A stretch of 17,440 nt of DNA from an uncultured Bacteroidales bacterium (GCA_934716995.1 CAKUYO010000042.1:1-17440); one strand, 5' to 3'; shown: positions 7,282 through 14,515, counted from the stretch's first letter. Made by a program: numbers and translations. Notes: generated by a model not told the origin, from the sequence alone.

Positions 7282-7420
7282 AAAGTGCCTCGTCTTCCTC
7301 TTTTTGCGGATTAACGAGGGGCATCGGTTTCCGCAGAGAGAGATGTTTTTTCTTTTTGAGCCACGCAGCCTTGCGTTTCTCATACTCTGCGTAATGGGTT
7401 TCGAGATAACCGTCTGCCAT
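7280..7420 (-). CDS. Small conserved-looking protein, 46 residues
   Basis: The frame reads ATG at 7420 to TGA at 7282-7280 and gives a 46-residue, charged protein starting MADGYLETHYAEYEKRKAAW, then a lysine run (LKKKKH), and ending with an acidic tail (EEDEAL). There is no signal peptide or membrane segment, so it is probably cytoplasmic. It fits neatly between the first skp gene (36-base gap) and the MFS gene (9-base gap), and it has the codon use of a real gene, with no in-frame rarity. From memory, tiny proteins with a YExRKxxW-like core occur in other Bacteroidales. The function is unknown. A longer frame on the same strand (7270-7452) lies out of phase and looks like a shadow. Confidence 0.72.
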   Translation of the reverse strand: MADGYLETHYAEYEKRKAAWLKKKKHLSLRKPMPLVNPQKEEDEAL

Positions 7421-7427
7421 AGACCGG

Positions 7428-7455
7428 ACAAAGAACAAAGAACAAAGAACAAAAA
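7428..7455. repeat. 7-bp tandem repeat, four units
   Basis: Three copies of ACAAAGA and one ACAAAAA run head to tail. The array fills the gap between the stop codon of the upstream skp gene (7457-7459) and the small gene, so on the transcript it lies immediately 3' of that stop. Confidence 0.82.
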
Positions 7456-7456
7456 A

Positions 7457-7948
7457 TTACTTAATGCCGAGTTCTTTCTTTACAGACGGCATTACGTCAG
7501 CGGCATCCTGTGCAATATAGACCATTGCGGCGGAATCAAAGATATAGGTATATCCCTCTTTCTGACCTACAGTCTGAATAGCCTTCGACATACGCTCGTG
7601 TACGGGGGCAAGCAAGTCCTGTTGGGTTTTCTGAATATCCTGTTCTGCCGTCTGGTAGAAGAGTTGGATACGCTGTTGCAAATCCTGCAACGCCTGCTGA
7701 CGGCTTTGTTTTATACTAGCCGCCAACGTAGCCTCTTGCGACTGATAATCCTGTAATTGCTTTTGAAACTCCTCCTGCATAGAAGCCAGTTCGTTCTCAT
7801 ACTGCGATTGCACGGTATCCATCTTCAGTTTGACAGTAGCCATCTCCGGCATTTGTGCAAAGAGTTCCTGTGTGTTTACATGTCCGAATTTCTGTGCCGA
7901 GGCAATCATCGGGAGTGCCAAAGCAAGTGCTAAAATAAGTTTTTTCAT
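7457..7948 (-). CDS. OmpH/Skp-family periplasmic chaperone (second copy)
   Basis: Holds unfolded outer-membrane proteins in the periplasm on their way to the BAM insertase. The 163-residue protein has a signal peptide (MKKLILALALALPMIASA, cut before QKFG), the typical start FGHVNTQELFAQMPEM, and a long glutamine-rich helical region (about 45-120) that would form the tentacles. It closes with a short strand segment, GYTYIFDSAAMVYI. The length agrees with Skp/OmpH (about 160-180). It lies 244 bases after another skp gene, and the tandem pair behind bamA is the usual Bacteroidales arrangement. Confidence 0.93.
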   Translation of the reverse strand: MKKLILALALALPMIASAQKFGHVNTQELFAQMPEMATVKLKMDTVQSQYENELASMQEEFQKQLQDYQSQEATLAASIKQSRQQALQDLQQRIQLFYQTAEQDIQKTQQDLLAPVHERMSKAIQTVGQKEGYTYIFDSAAMVYIAQDAADVMPSVKKELGIK

Positions 7949-8000
7949 TATTGTGTTTTATTATTAATTATCTGTATTTTCTTTTTGCTGTTTTTGTTAT

Positions 8001-8135
8001 AGGATGCGCTTAGGATAGGCTTATGTGAAGCGTAAGGCGGGTGTGCGGGAACACACTGAGCGCCGTAGCGACACGAAGCCCTGTGGGCTGAGTAGAACGC
8101 CTTAATACTTAGAATGGCTATCCACCCGTCATCCT
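8001..8135 (-). other. Potentially folded intergenic element between the skp genes
   Basis: The 244-base gap 7949-8192 has no recognisable gene or Bacteroidota promoter; the plus strand here has no CAAAnnTA. It does hold nested complementary arms: AGGATG (8001-8006) with CATCCT (8130-8135), GGATAG (8013-8018) with CTATCC (8118-8123), and TAAGGCG (8033-8039) with CGCCTTA (8098-8104). Inside these are hairpins GTGTG/CACAC (8041-8045, 8052-8056) and AGCCC/GGGCT (8077-8081, 8085-8089). This would give a multi-branched fold with terminal inverted repeats. It could be a structured part of the mRNA, a small RNA, or a short non-autonomous mobile element (MITE-like). Pairing was found by eye only. Confidence 0.55.
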
Positions 8136-8156
8136 CCTGACATCCACCCGACTTTT

Positions 8157-8191
8157 CATTACGCATTATGCATTGTGCATTATGCATTGGA
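8157..8191. repeat. 7-bp tandem repeat, five units
   Basis: CATTACG, CATTATG, CATTGTG, CATTATG and CATTGGA run head to tail, ending one base before the stop codon of the upstream skp gene (8193-8195). The first 20 bases are the same as the array at 7261-7281, and the identity extends a few bases to the left (TTT), so this is a dispersed repeat. Confidence 0.85.
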
Positions 8192-8192
8192 A

Positions 8193-8729
8193 TTACTTTG
8201 CTCCGAGTTTTTGCAGCACTTGGTCGCTGACATCCAATTTGCTCGACATATAGATGAGCGACGGGTCGGCAGAGCGGTCTTTTACAATATCTATATGTTT
8301 CTCGTTAGCCAGTTCCTGAATGGCGGTATAAATTTCGTCCTGTATGGGTTTGATAAGTGCCTCGCGTTTCTTGAATAGTTCGCCGTCCTGCCCGAAATAC
8401 TTGCGTTTCAGTTCCAGCACTTCCTGCTCTTTGGCTACAATCTCCTCTTCGCGGCGGCGTTTCATCTCCTCCGAAAGGAAGATCTGCTCGGTCTGATAGT
8501 TGGTAGCCAACACCCGTGCCTCTTGGTTGAGCGCATCAATCTCTTTTTGCCAGCGGCGGCTGATCATCGTCAGTTGCTCATTAGCCGACTCATACTGTGG
8601 CAAGTTCTTCAAAATGTATGCCATATCGATATACGCTATCGACTGCTCCTTGGCTGCAAATGCAGAAACTATGCCACTCATACAAAGAACGGCAACCAAC
8701 AGATATTTTTTGACAATAGTCTTCATCAT
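8193..8729 (-). CDS. OmpH/Skp-family periplasmic chaperone (first copy)
   Basis: A 178-residue periplasmic chaperone for outer-membrane proteins. It has a signal peptide (MMKTIVKKYLLVAVLCMSGI onward, cut after AFA), then SIAYIDMAYILKNLPQYESA, the conserved Skp core start. A charged coiled-coil middle (about 60-130, with EEMKRRREEEIVAKEQEVLE) follows, and the C-terminal IDIVKDRS ending. The start is one of two adjacent ATGs (8729 or 8726), immediately after the stop of the lipoprotein gene, so translation is probably coupled. Normally this gene directly follows bamA in Bacteroidales; here two extra genes lie between them. Confidence 0.93.
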   Translation of the reverse strand: MMKTIVKKYLLVAVLCMSGIVSAFAAKEQSIAYIDMAYILKNLPQYESANEQLTMISRRWQKEIDALNQEARVLATNYQTEQIFLSEEMKRRREEEIVAKEQEVLELKRKYFGQDGELFKKREALIKPIQDEIYTAIQELANEKHIDIVKDRSADPSLIYMSSKLDVSDQVLQKLGAK

Positions 8730-9209
8730 TTATTTCAAATCAGAGAAATAAGTTACTATTTCTTTATCCTTGCTCAACGTTACAGGGAATGTATATAATA
8801 CCGTAGGGATTCCGCAATCAATCAACCTTATACAAACATCCCATTCTGTTTGCACAATAGTCTGCGTATCAAACTGTATTTTGTGATAGTAAATGCCATT
8901 GGCTTTTCCCCCATTGTAAGACTCATCTACATAAAGAGTATTTCCTTTAGCCTTGCATTTTATCTTCAGTTTGGTCATATCACAAGGAGATGCCGCACCA
9001 TATTCAATATGTAATCTTTTTTCTCCGTCCCATATCAGCCTGCAATTCAAAACACTATCACTATCATGCCAAAAATCAGTTCTTTCAGTCTGTAAAGCAA
9101 CAACGACTAAATGTCCCTGCTTCTGTCCAAACTCGTTAGTGCAAGAAATCATTATCACAATACACAACAACAAATACAGACAATATCGTTTCTCAATTAA
9201 AGCCCCCAT
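8730..9209 (-). CDS. Putative lipoprotein, family not recognised
   Basis: A 159-residue protein with a hydrophobic N-terminus ending in MISC-T, a plausible lipobox with C23 as the lipidated residue, so it is probably an outer- or inner-membrane lipoprotein. The rest alternates short hydrophobic and polar stretches, suggesting a beta-rich domain, with several cysteines (in CRLIW, PCDMTKLKIKCK, DVCIRLIDCG). I recognise no family. It overlaps the upstream secreted-protein gene by 13 bases and ends exactly where the skp gene begins. Base composition is lower in G+C than its neighbours (21 of 60 bases in 8821-8880), which suggests a lineage-specific or acquired gene. Any role in outer-membrane biogenesis is inferred from position only. 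Confidence 0.75.
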   Translation of the reverse strand: MGALIEKRYCLYLLLCIVIMISCTNEFGQKQGHLVVVALQTERTDFWHDSDSVLNCRLIWDGEKRLHIEYGAASPCDMTKLKIKCKAKGNTLYVDESYNGGKANGIYYHKIQFDTQTIVQTEWDVCIRLIDCGIPTVLYTFPVTLSKDKEIVTYFSDLK

Positions 9210-9910
9210 AATAATCCATTCTTAGAGATATACACTTGTTTTGAGTCATTTTCTATACCATTCACAAATAATTTGACGATATGCACCCCATCTGATAATT
9301 CAGCAAAAGGAATATCTACAAGTGCTTCGGATGAAGTGAGAGTATATTTTATTATTCCGTCATCTTTACCATAAAAGCATAATGTATGATCAGTATCAAA
9401 GTAATGTATATTTCTTTCTAAAGAGGCATAATTATTTTCACTATTATCCCATATTGTGGCTGTTGCATTTTGTGTTGCATAGGTTTGCAGCAAATCTGTC
9501 TCCGTTGAAAAAGCAGCGGTTTCTTCATTTACGCTACAAAAAGCCTTGATTAAATGCATTTCTCCATATCCTTTCGGTGGCATCTGTGTTGTAACCTTTT
9601 CTAATCCGCCATTATCAACACCAATACAATAGCAAGTTGCATTATGTGCCCAGTTGGCTAAAGGACTTTCATCTACAAAAAAGAACCAACTATCTTCCAA
9701 AGTAGTGCATATTAGTTCACCTGTTATACTATATATAGAGTATCCTTTAGGAACGATAGTATCACCCATAGAAATTTCAACAGATGCAGTATCTGCGATA
9801 TTGGCATACAAAACATTTATAGCCCCATTTTTAGAGATGTTTGCATAGAGTTGTGCTGACATAATGCCAACCACAAACAATAAGGAAATGTATTTATGCA
9901 CCTGTTTCAT
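9197..9910 (-). CDS. Secreted protein, family not recognised
   Basis: A 237-residue protein with a signal peptide (MKQVHKYISLLFVVGIMSA, cut near LYA-N). The mature part has a stretch WFFFVDESPLANWAHNATCY (about 79-98) and a C-terminal ELSDGVHIVKLFVNG-EN-DSKQVYISK. That last part resembles the strand-G-strand pattern of Bacteroidetes C-terminal sandwich domains, such as type IX secretion sorting domains, but I cannot confirm it and the NGLLWGL tail is not typical. The gene is very AT-rich (15 G or C in 60 bases at 9361-9420, against 34 in 60 at 10561-10620 in bamA). It lies 23 bases after bamA and overlaps the lipoprotein gene by 13 bases, so the two are a coupled pair. Confidence 0.75.
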   Translation of the reverse strand: MKQVHKYISLLFVVGIMSAQLYANISKNGAINVLYANIADTASVEISMGDTIVPKGYSIYSITGELICTTLEDSWFFFVDESPLANWAHNATCYCIGVDNGGLEKVTTQMPPKGYGEMHLIKAFCSVNEETAAFSTETDLLQTYATQNATATIWDNSENNYASLERNIHYFDTDHTLCFYGKDDGIIKYTLTSSEALVDIPFAELSDGVHIVKLFVNGIENDSKQVYISKNGLLWGL

Positions 9911-9933
9911 ATATTCTTGATATCTTATGTTCC

Positions 9934-12585
9934 TTACAACTCCTGCCCGAGGACGAAGTGGAACTGGCTCTTGCCGTACTGGTCGGAACCGTTGATCTTG
10001 TCGAAGCCCCAGCCCCAGTCGATACCGAGCAGACCGAACATCGGCAGGAAAATACGCACACCTACACCCGCACTGCGCTTCAGGTCAAACGGGTTGTACT
10101 GCTTGATGTCCGAGAAACAGTTACCCGCCTCCACAAACGCCAGAGCCCAAATAGTGGCACTCTGTTCCAATGCAATCGGGTAACGCAACTCCATAGTGAA
10201 CTTGTTATAGACATAACCCATATTGCGTCCCGTAGTGGCATCATACGGAGTGAGCGAACCTGAAGAATAACCACGCATAGCCACGTATTCGGTGGAATAA
10301 CTGGTATAACTCGACATACCGTCACCACCCATATAGAACGTCTCAAACGGCGACTTGGCATCCTTGTTGTAGTTGCCGAGATAACCGAACTCCGCACGCG
10401 TCATCAGCACCAACTTGGAGTCTTTGCTCAGCGGGGTGAACACCTTGCCCGAGAATTTCCATTTGTGGTATTCAATCAGATGATACCGCTCTGCCGTGGT
10501 CATCTGCGAGTAGTCCTTACCCGAAATCAGCGAATACGGCGGAGTTATCTTCAGACCGAGAGAGAACTGCGAACCGCGGCGGGTGTAAATCGGGTTGTCG
10601 ATACTCGAACGCGAGAGTTGCAGGTTCAACGAAAGGTTATGGCTCGTACCATTGGCAATCAGCAGGTAAGGCCAGTCTTTCATCATATACATCTGATAAC
10701 TCAATTCGCCGTAGAACGTAAAATAGTCGTCCGGCCAGCGCAAACGCTTGCCGTATCCGATGCTCACACCAAATGTGCGCAAGTACTTGTCCTTGTCGGC
10801 ATACGATTCTTGCAACTGCTGGTAGTAGTCCGACGAGTTACCGTACGCATAATAGTTGTTATAATAGGTGTTGTAAAGGTTCTGGTATGCCTTGTAATAA
10901 CTGTCGGCATAGCCTGTCTGTTGTGCAAAATAGATGCTCGCACTCAGCGAGTTAGGACGTTTTCCGCCCAACCACGGTTCGAGGAACGAAAGACTTGCCG
11001 AGGTATAGTAGATACCGTTCGTGCGGGCGTTGATAGAAAATGTCTGTCCCTCACCCTGCGGCACAATGCGGTATGCTTTCTTGTTGAACAGGTTCTGGAT
11101 GGCAAAGTTGGTAAACTTCAATCCCAGTGATCCCACCAAACCGGTGGCTCCCCAGCCGAGTGAGAACTCAATCTGGTCGCTTGACTTGGTCTCCAACTGA
11201 TACGTAATATCCACCGTCCCTTCCTCGGGGTTCGGCTGAATATCTGGAACCAGTTTTTCCTGGTCAAAATGTCCCATCTGCGCCAACTCACGCAACGAGC
11301 GCATAATATCCGACTGCGAATAGAGTTGCCCGGGCTTCGTATAGAGTTCGCGGCGCACCACATGCTCATACACGCGCGTGTTACCTACTATATTGATCTG
11401 ATTGATAGTGGCAGGCTTGCCCTCATACATTCGCATCTCAAAGTCGATACTGTCGTTTTCCACATTCACCTCCACGGGATCGACATTGAAGAACAGATAA
11501 CCGCGGTCGGTATATAGTTTGGCAACCGCATCATCGTCCGACTGCAAACGCTCGTTCAGGGTCTTCAGATTATACACATCGCCTTTTTTCACACCCAGCG
11601 TAGCGTCCAGCATCTCATACGGATAGACGGTATTTCCCACCCATTTGATATTGCGGATATAATACTTGTCGCCTTCGCTGACAGTCATATACACATCCAC
11701 ACGGGTCGGGTCTTCGGGGTTCGGCACCACGCTGTCGGCAACAATGTACGCATCGCGGTAACCTATTTCGTTGTATTTTTCTATTACCGCCTGCTTGTCT
11801 TTCTCATACTCCTCGGTAACAAATTTCTTGGTGCGGAAGAGGTTGATGATGTTGTTGTCATTCGTCTTCTTCATCGCCTTGTTGATCTGGTTGTGTGTCA
11901 GGGCGCTGTTGCCCGTGATATAGATCTTTCCGACCTTGGTCTTGGTCTTCTTGTCCACATTGATAGCCACTTTCACATATCCGGGGTGATCCTGGTCGTT
12001 GAACTCCAGCACCTGCACTTCGGCATTATGAAAACCCTTTTCGGCAAGATATTTCTTTATCACCGTCTTGGCGTGGTCGGACAGGTTCGGTGTCATCTGG
12101 CTGCCGTTGCGGATACCTACCTTTACCTCCACATCCTCTTTCTCACTCTTTTTCAATCCCTGATATGCCACCTCAGACACACGCGGACGCTGCTTCAGTT
12201 CGATCTGCAACCAGATCTTCGAACCCTCTATCTTTTTCGCTTTGATCTTTACGTCGGAGAATAGTCCCTGTTTCCAAAAGCGCTTGATAGCCTTGGTGAT
12301 CTGATCGCCCGGCACCTCGATCTTGTCGCCGACCGCCAGTCCCGAAAAACCGATCAGCACAAAGTCCTCATAACTGTCCGCCCCCGACACCTCGATTCCC
12401 GCGATCTCGTAGGTCTTGCGTTGCAACGAGTACTCTATCTCGGGTACATCGGTTTCCGCGCTGTCTTGTACAAACGGCGAATCACTCACAGTCGTATCTG
12501 CAGCCGTTGTCTGCTTGGCTGTTTGTGCCAATGCAGCCACAGATACAAGAAAAAGAAGAAATAGTATATTAACGAATTTGTTCAC
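9934..12585 (-). CDS. bamA: Outer-membrane protein assembly factor BamA
   Basis: The core of the BAM complex, which inserts beta-barrel proteins into the outer membrane. The protein is about 883 residues. It has a signal peptide (MNKFVNILFLLFLVSVAALA), a short linker, POTRA repeats over roughly residues 50-470 (e.g. IAGIEVSGADSYEDFVLIGF, KIYITGNSALTHNQI, INIVGNTRVYEHVVRRELYT), then a C-terminal 16-strand barrel. The barrel includes the conserved loop-6 motif MRGYSSGS and ends FHFVLGQEL. No ATG is available near the start. GTG at 12585 gives a clean signal peptide and a 17-base overlap with uppS; GTG at 12609 would add eight residues. The translational overlap with uppS suggests coupling. Confidence 0.96.
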   Translation of the reverse strand: MNKFVNILFLLFLVSVAALAQTAKQTTAADTTVSDSPFVQDSAETDVPEIEYSLQRKTYEIAGIEVSGADSYEDFVLIGFSGLAVGDKIEVPGDQITKAIKRFWKQGLFSDVKIKAKKIEGSKIWLQIELKQRPRVSEVAYQGLKKSEKEDVEVKVGIRNGSQMTPNLSDHAKTVIKKYLAEKGFHNAEVQVLEFNDQDHPGYVKVAINVDKKTKTKVGKIYITGNSALTHNQINKAMKKTNDNNIINLFRTKKFVTEEYEKDKQAVIEKYNEIGYRDAYIVADSVVPNPEDPTRVDVYMTVSEGDKYYIRNIKWVGNTVYPYEMLDATLGVKKGDVYNLKTLNERLQSDDDAVAKLYTDRGYLFFNVDPVEVNVENDSIDFEMRMYEGKPATINQINIVGNTRVYEHVVRRELYTKPGQLYSQSDIMRSLRELAQMGHFDQEKLVPDIQPNPEEGTVDITYQLETKSSDQIEFSLGWGATGLVGSLGLKFTNFAIQNLFNKKAYRIVPQGEGQTFSINARTNGIYYTSASLSFLEPWLGGKRPNSLSASIYFAQQTGYADSYYKAYQNLYNTYYNNYYAYGNSSDYYQQLQESYADKDKYLRTFGVSIGYGKRLRWPDDYFTFYGELSYQMYMMKDWPYLLIANGTSHNLSLNLQLSRSSIDNPIYTRRGSQFSLGLKITPPYSLISGKDYSQMTTAERYHLIEYHKWKFSGKVFTPLSKDSKLVLMTRAEFGYLGNYNKDAKSPFETFYMGGDGMSSYTSYSTEYVAMRGYSSGSLTPYDATTGRNMGYVYNKFTMELRYPIALEQSATIWALAFVEAGNCFSDIKQYNPFDLKRSAGVGVRIFLPMFGLLGIDWGWGFDKINGSDQYGKSQFHFVLGQEL

Positions 12586-13312
12586 TGGTCTTGCCAAATC
12601 TACGTTCACGATGTTGATAATCTACGATTGCTTTATAAAATTCCTCGGGCGTAAACTCGGGCCACAGACAATCGGTAAAATAGAGTTCCGAATAGGCTAA
12701 CTGCCATAGCAGGAAATTGCTCAACCGCAGTTCTCCGCTGGTGCGGATCAGCAGATCGGGGTCGGGCATATTGCGGGTCGTCATACACGACGATACAAAC
12801 TCCTCGTTGATATCCTCCACACGCAAACCGCCCGTCAGTGCCATTTGCACAGCCTCCTGCATAGCGTGCGTTATCTCCCAGCGTGAGGAATAACTTAGGG
12901 CGATGACCATTTTCAGCCCTGTGTTCTGGCTTGTCTCGCGCATACATTGCTCGAATTTCCGGCGTGCCTCCCCGGGCAGACGGCTGATATCGCCGATAGT
13001 GAGCAGCCGCACGTTGTTCTGCATCAGAGTAGGCGTCTCTTTCACTATCGTATCCACCAACAGACTCATCAGCGCATCCACCTCCTCTTTCGGGCGGTTC
13101 CAGTTCTCGGTGGAGAACGTATAAAGCGTCAGATACTCTATACCTATCTCTGCAGCGGCAACGGTAATGTCGTGTACGGTCTGTACCCCCTGCCGGTGTC
13201 CGAACATACGCGCCAAGCCCTGTTTCTTCGCCCACCGCCCGTTGCCGTCCATAATAACAGCCACGTGGCGCGGCATACGCGATTTGTCTATTTGGTCTTT
13301 ATATGTCATCAT
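12569..13312 (-). CDS. uppS: Undecaprenyl (isoprenyl) diphosphate synthase UppS
   Basis: Cis-prenyltransferase that extends farnesyl diphosphate with isopentenyl diphosphate units to make the C55 lipid carrier for peptidoglycan and surface glycans. The 247-residue protein shows HVAVIMDGNGRWA (16-28) with the catalytic D22, GHRQG, YTFSTENWNRP, and near the C-terminus LLIRTSGELRLSNFLLWQ and YFTDCLWPEF, all hallmarks of the family. The start is one of two adjacent ATGs (13312 or 13309). It follows the DUF6089 gene by 57 bases and overlaps bamA, the usual Bacteroidales order. Confidence 0.97.
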   Translation of the reverse strand: MMTYKDQIDKSRMPRHVAVIMDGNGRWAKKQGLARMFGHRQGVQTVHDITVAAAEIGIEYLTLYTFSTENWNRPKEEVDALMSLLVDTIVKETPTLMQNNVRLLTIGDISRLPGEARRKFEQCMRETSQNTGLKMVIALSYSSRWEITHAMQEAVQMALTGGLRVEDINEEFVSSCMTTRNMPDPDLLIRTSGELRLSNFLLWQLAYSELYFTDCLWPEFTPEEFYKAIVDYQHRERRFGKTSEQIR

Positions 13313-13331
13313 TCAATTTATTCTTAACAAA

Positions 13332-13367
13332 GTCCTTAAGGTCTTTAAGGTCCTTAACGACCTTAAT
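13332..13367. repeat. 9-bp tandem repeat, four units
   Basis: GTCCTTAAG, GTCTTTAAG, GTCCTTAAC and GACCTTAAT run head to tail in the short gap between the DUF6089 stop (13370-13372) and the uppS start. TTAAGGTC and GACCTTAA within it could pair as an 8-bp hairpin, followed by a T-run on the plus strand only. I see no gene on the plus strand that it would terminate. Confidence 0.8.
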
Positions 13368-13369
13368 TT

Positions 13370-14128
13370 TTAATACATACAAGTACGGCAAACTTTTTTC
13401 TCCTGTGCAAATTCAAAAACTATGCCGAGAGTGAGTTGCGAGGTGACATCAAAGTTCAATATATTGCTGCCATTGAGGTTATGAGTATTATTCAGATTCT
13501 CCCCACCCTCCAGATTGTCAGCCATATATATATTATGCTGCCATGCTAAATTCAATCCGAACCGTTCCGCAAATTTCCATTTCAACCCGAAGCCCAGCGG
13601 AATATAAAATGCCACGGGTACCTTGCCGCCATAGTCGCTCCAGTCCAAGCCGCCGATATTCATTCCGCTGCCGTATGCCGCCACGCCTACGCCGAGGAAT
13701 ATATAGGGTGTCAGCGGTTTGACACGTGTGTCGTAGGTTTTCCCGCCAAAACGGAAGAAATTGAACTCCGCCATAGCGTCAAGGTTGATTATCTGCGTAC
13801 TCCACATCGCATCCTGTTTCTGCATACGGTCATCGTATTCATAGCCCGTAATACGCTGCGTCAGCCCCTTTACCTGCAATGCCCAACGGTTGGTGAACTT
13901 ATACCGGAAATGCGCCCCGTAAGCCTCGCGCGGATGGTTGAAAATATGCGTTGTCGCATCGCCCGCATAGTACCCGCACCCCGCCTGCAATCCCAATTCG
14001 CACAGATAGGGTCTGTCCTCTGCCACGGCAACCACAGAGCATACCATTCCCGCAAGCATTACCCATACCCGCAACAATCTCCCTGCCTTACGACCACCCG
14101 AAGACCTGTGTACTTGCTTACTGCCCAT
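13370..14128 (-). CDS. DUF6089-like outer-membrane beta-barrel protein
   Basis: A 252-residue protein with a basic N-terminus, a hydrophobic signal segment (about 18-36, cut after AVA) and an alternating, aromatic-rich barrel pattern (YGAHFRYKFTNRWALQVKG, TPYIFLGVGVAAYG, FGLKWKFAERFGLNLAWQHN). It ends in KKVCRTCMY, with a CxxC near the C-terminus that I recall from the DUF6089 family. That family sits just before uppS and bamA in Bacteroidales. The function is unknown; position suggests outer-membrane biogenesis. The ATG at 14128 was chosen; an upstream TTG at 14152 falls inside a leader repeat. It is the first gene of the operon, about 32 bases downstream of the predicted transcription start. 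Confidence 0.87.
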   Translation of the reverse strand: MGSKQVHRSSGGRKAGRLLRVWVMLAGMVCSVVAVAEDRPYLCELGLQAGCGYYAGDATTHIFNHPREAYGAHFRYKFTNRWALQVKGLTQRITGYEYDDRMQKQDAMWSTQIINLDAMAEFNFFRFGGKTYDTRVKPLTPYIFLGVGVAAYGSGMNIGGLDWSDYGGKVPVAFYIPLGFGLKWKFAERFGLNLAWQHNIYMADNLEGGENLNNTHNLNGSNILNFDVTSQLTLGIVFEFAQEKKVCRTCMY

Positions 14129-14159
14129 TTTCCAAATACGATGATTTTCCAAATACGAT
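14127..14159. repeat. 16-bp direct repeat in the DUF6089 leader
   Basis: ATTTTCCAAATACGAT occurs at 14127-14142 and again at 14144-14159, giving a 17-bp period. The copy nearer the gene includes two bases of its start codon. With the predicted transcription start near 14160, the two copies make up almost the whole 5' leader of the operon. On the mRNA each copy ends with a purine stretch GGAAAAT, placed as a ribosome site would be. Confidence 0.8.
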
Positions 14160-14166
14160 TAGCGTG

Positions 14167-14198
14167 CAAAGTTACACAAAAAAACAGATATATGCAAG
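14167..14198 (-). promoter_or_regulatory. Promoter of the DUF6089-uppS-bamA operon
   Basis: On the minus strand CTTG (14198-14195) is followed after 20 bases by TAACTTTG (14174-14167), an exact TAnnTTTG -7 box with a one-mismatch -33 box. Predicted transcription starts near 14160, about 32 bases before the chosen ATG. Confidence 0.75.
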
Positions 14199-14304
14199 CA
14201 CCATGCCATTTTCTCCGTGTTTTGCCTATAATCCTCTCTTGCCATACATACTATATGCAAAAAATATACAGATTATACAGTTTCTGTACTTCATAATACC
14301 ATTT

Positions 14305-14336
14305 ACGTAGAAAAGACGTAGAAAAGACGTAGAAAG
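14305..14336. repeat. 11-bp tandem repeat, three units
   Basis: ACGTAGAAAAG (14305-14315), ACGTAGAAAAG (14316-14326) and the shortened ACGTAGAAAG (14327-14336) lie head to tail. The short A-tracts repeat at about one helical turn, which could bend the DNA. The array is near the midpoint between the two divergent promoters. Confidence 0.85.
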
Positions 14337-14426
14337 AATTGGCTTCGGCAGGGATGTTAAGTGTGTTTTTATACATATTTTATGCACTCGCACTGCATAT
14401 TCACTATGTTTACATCCGCTCTGCAT

Positions 14427-14454
14427 GTTAATTGTTAATTATTATTTGTTAACT
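14427..14454. repeat. 7-bp tandem repeat, four units
   Basis: GTTAATT, GTTAATT, ATTATTT and GTTAACT run head to tail and end three bases before the -33 box of the dGTPase promoter. The unit GTTAATT is the same as in the array at 698-718. Confidence 0.75.
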
Positions 14455-14457
14455 GCT

Positions 14458-14489
14458 CTTGTTTATTTCACAAAAAATCCGTACCTTTG
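14458..14489 (+). promoter_or_regulatory. Promoter of the dGTPase-like gene
   Basis: CTTG (14458-14461) is followed after 20 bases by TACCTTTG (14482-14489), an exact Bacteroidota -7 box with a one-mismatch -33 box. Transcription would start near 14496, about 20 bases before the ATG at 14516. The -33 box has the same CTTG variant and spacing as the divergent promoter. Confidence 0.8.
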
Positions 14490-14515
14490 CCTTGTCAACA
14501 AAAACACTAACTCCT

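Larger units (their letters stand above)
14199..14457. other. Divergent intergenic region, non-coding
   Basis: The whole gap between the two divergent genes (14129-14515, 387 bases) has no credible gene. The central part is AT-rich and contains an 11-bp tandem repeat (14305-14336) and a heptad array (14427-14454), flanked by the two promoters. Open frames crossing it lack coding character and would run over the promoters. Confidence 0.7.

Noticed and set aside
7270..7452. 60-codon minus-strand frame between skp and the MFS gene
   Set aside because: It is a shadow of the out-of-phase 46-residue frame, which has better composition and spacing, and its start lies in a heptad repeat.
7948..8187. 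79-codon minus-strand frame across the skp-skp gap as a protein gene
   Set aside because: Its N-terminus is a translated repeat and the rest covers the inverted-repeat element; no protein family resemblance. Kept only as a low-weight observation.
12197..12230. Imperfect hairpin in bamA around GTTCGA and TCGAAC
   Set aside because: Interrupted pairing in coding sequence; not clearly beyond chance.
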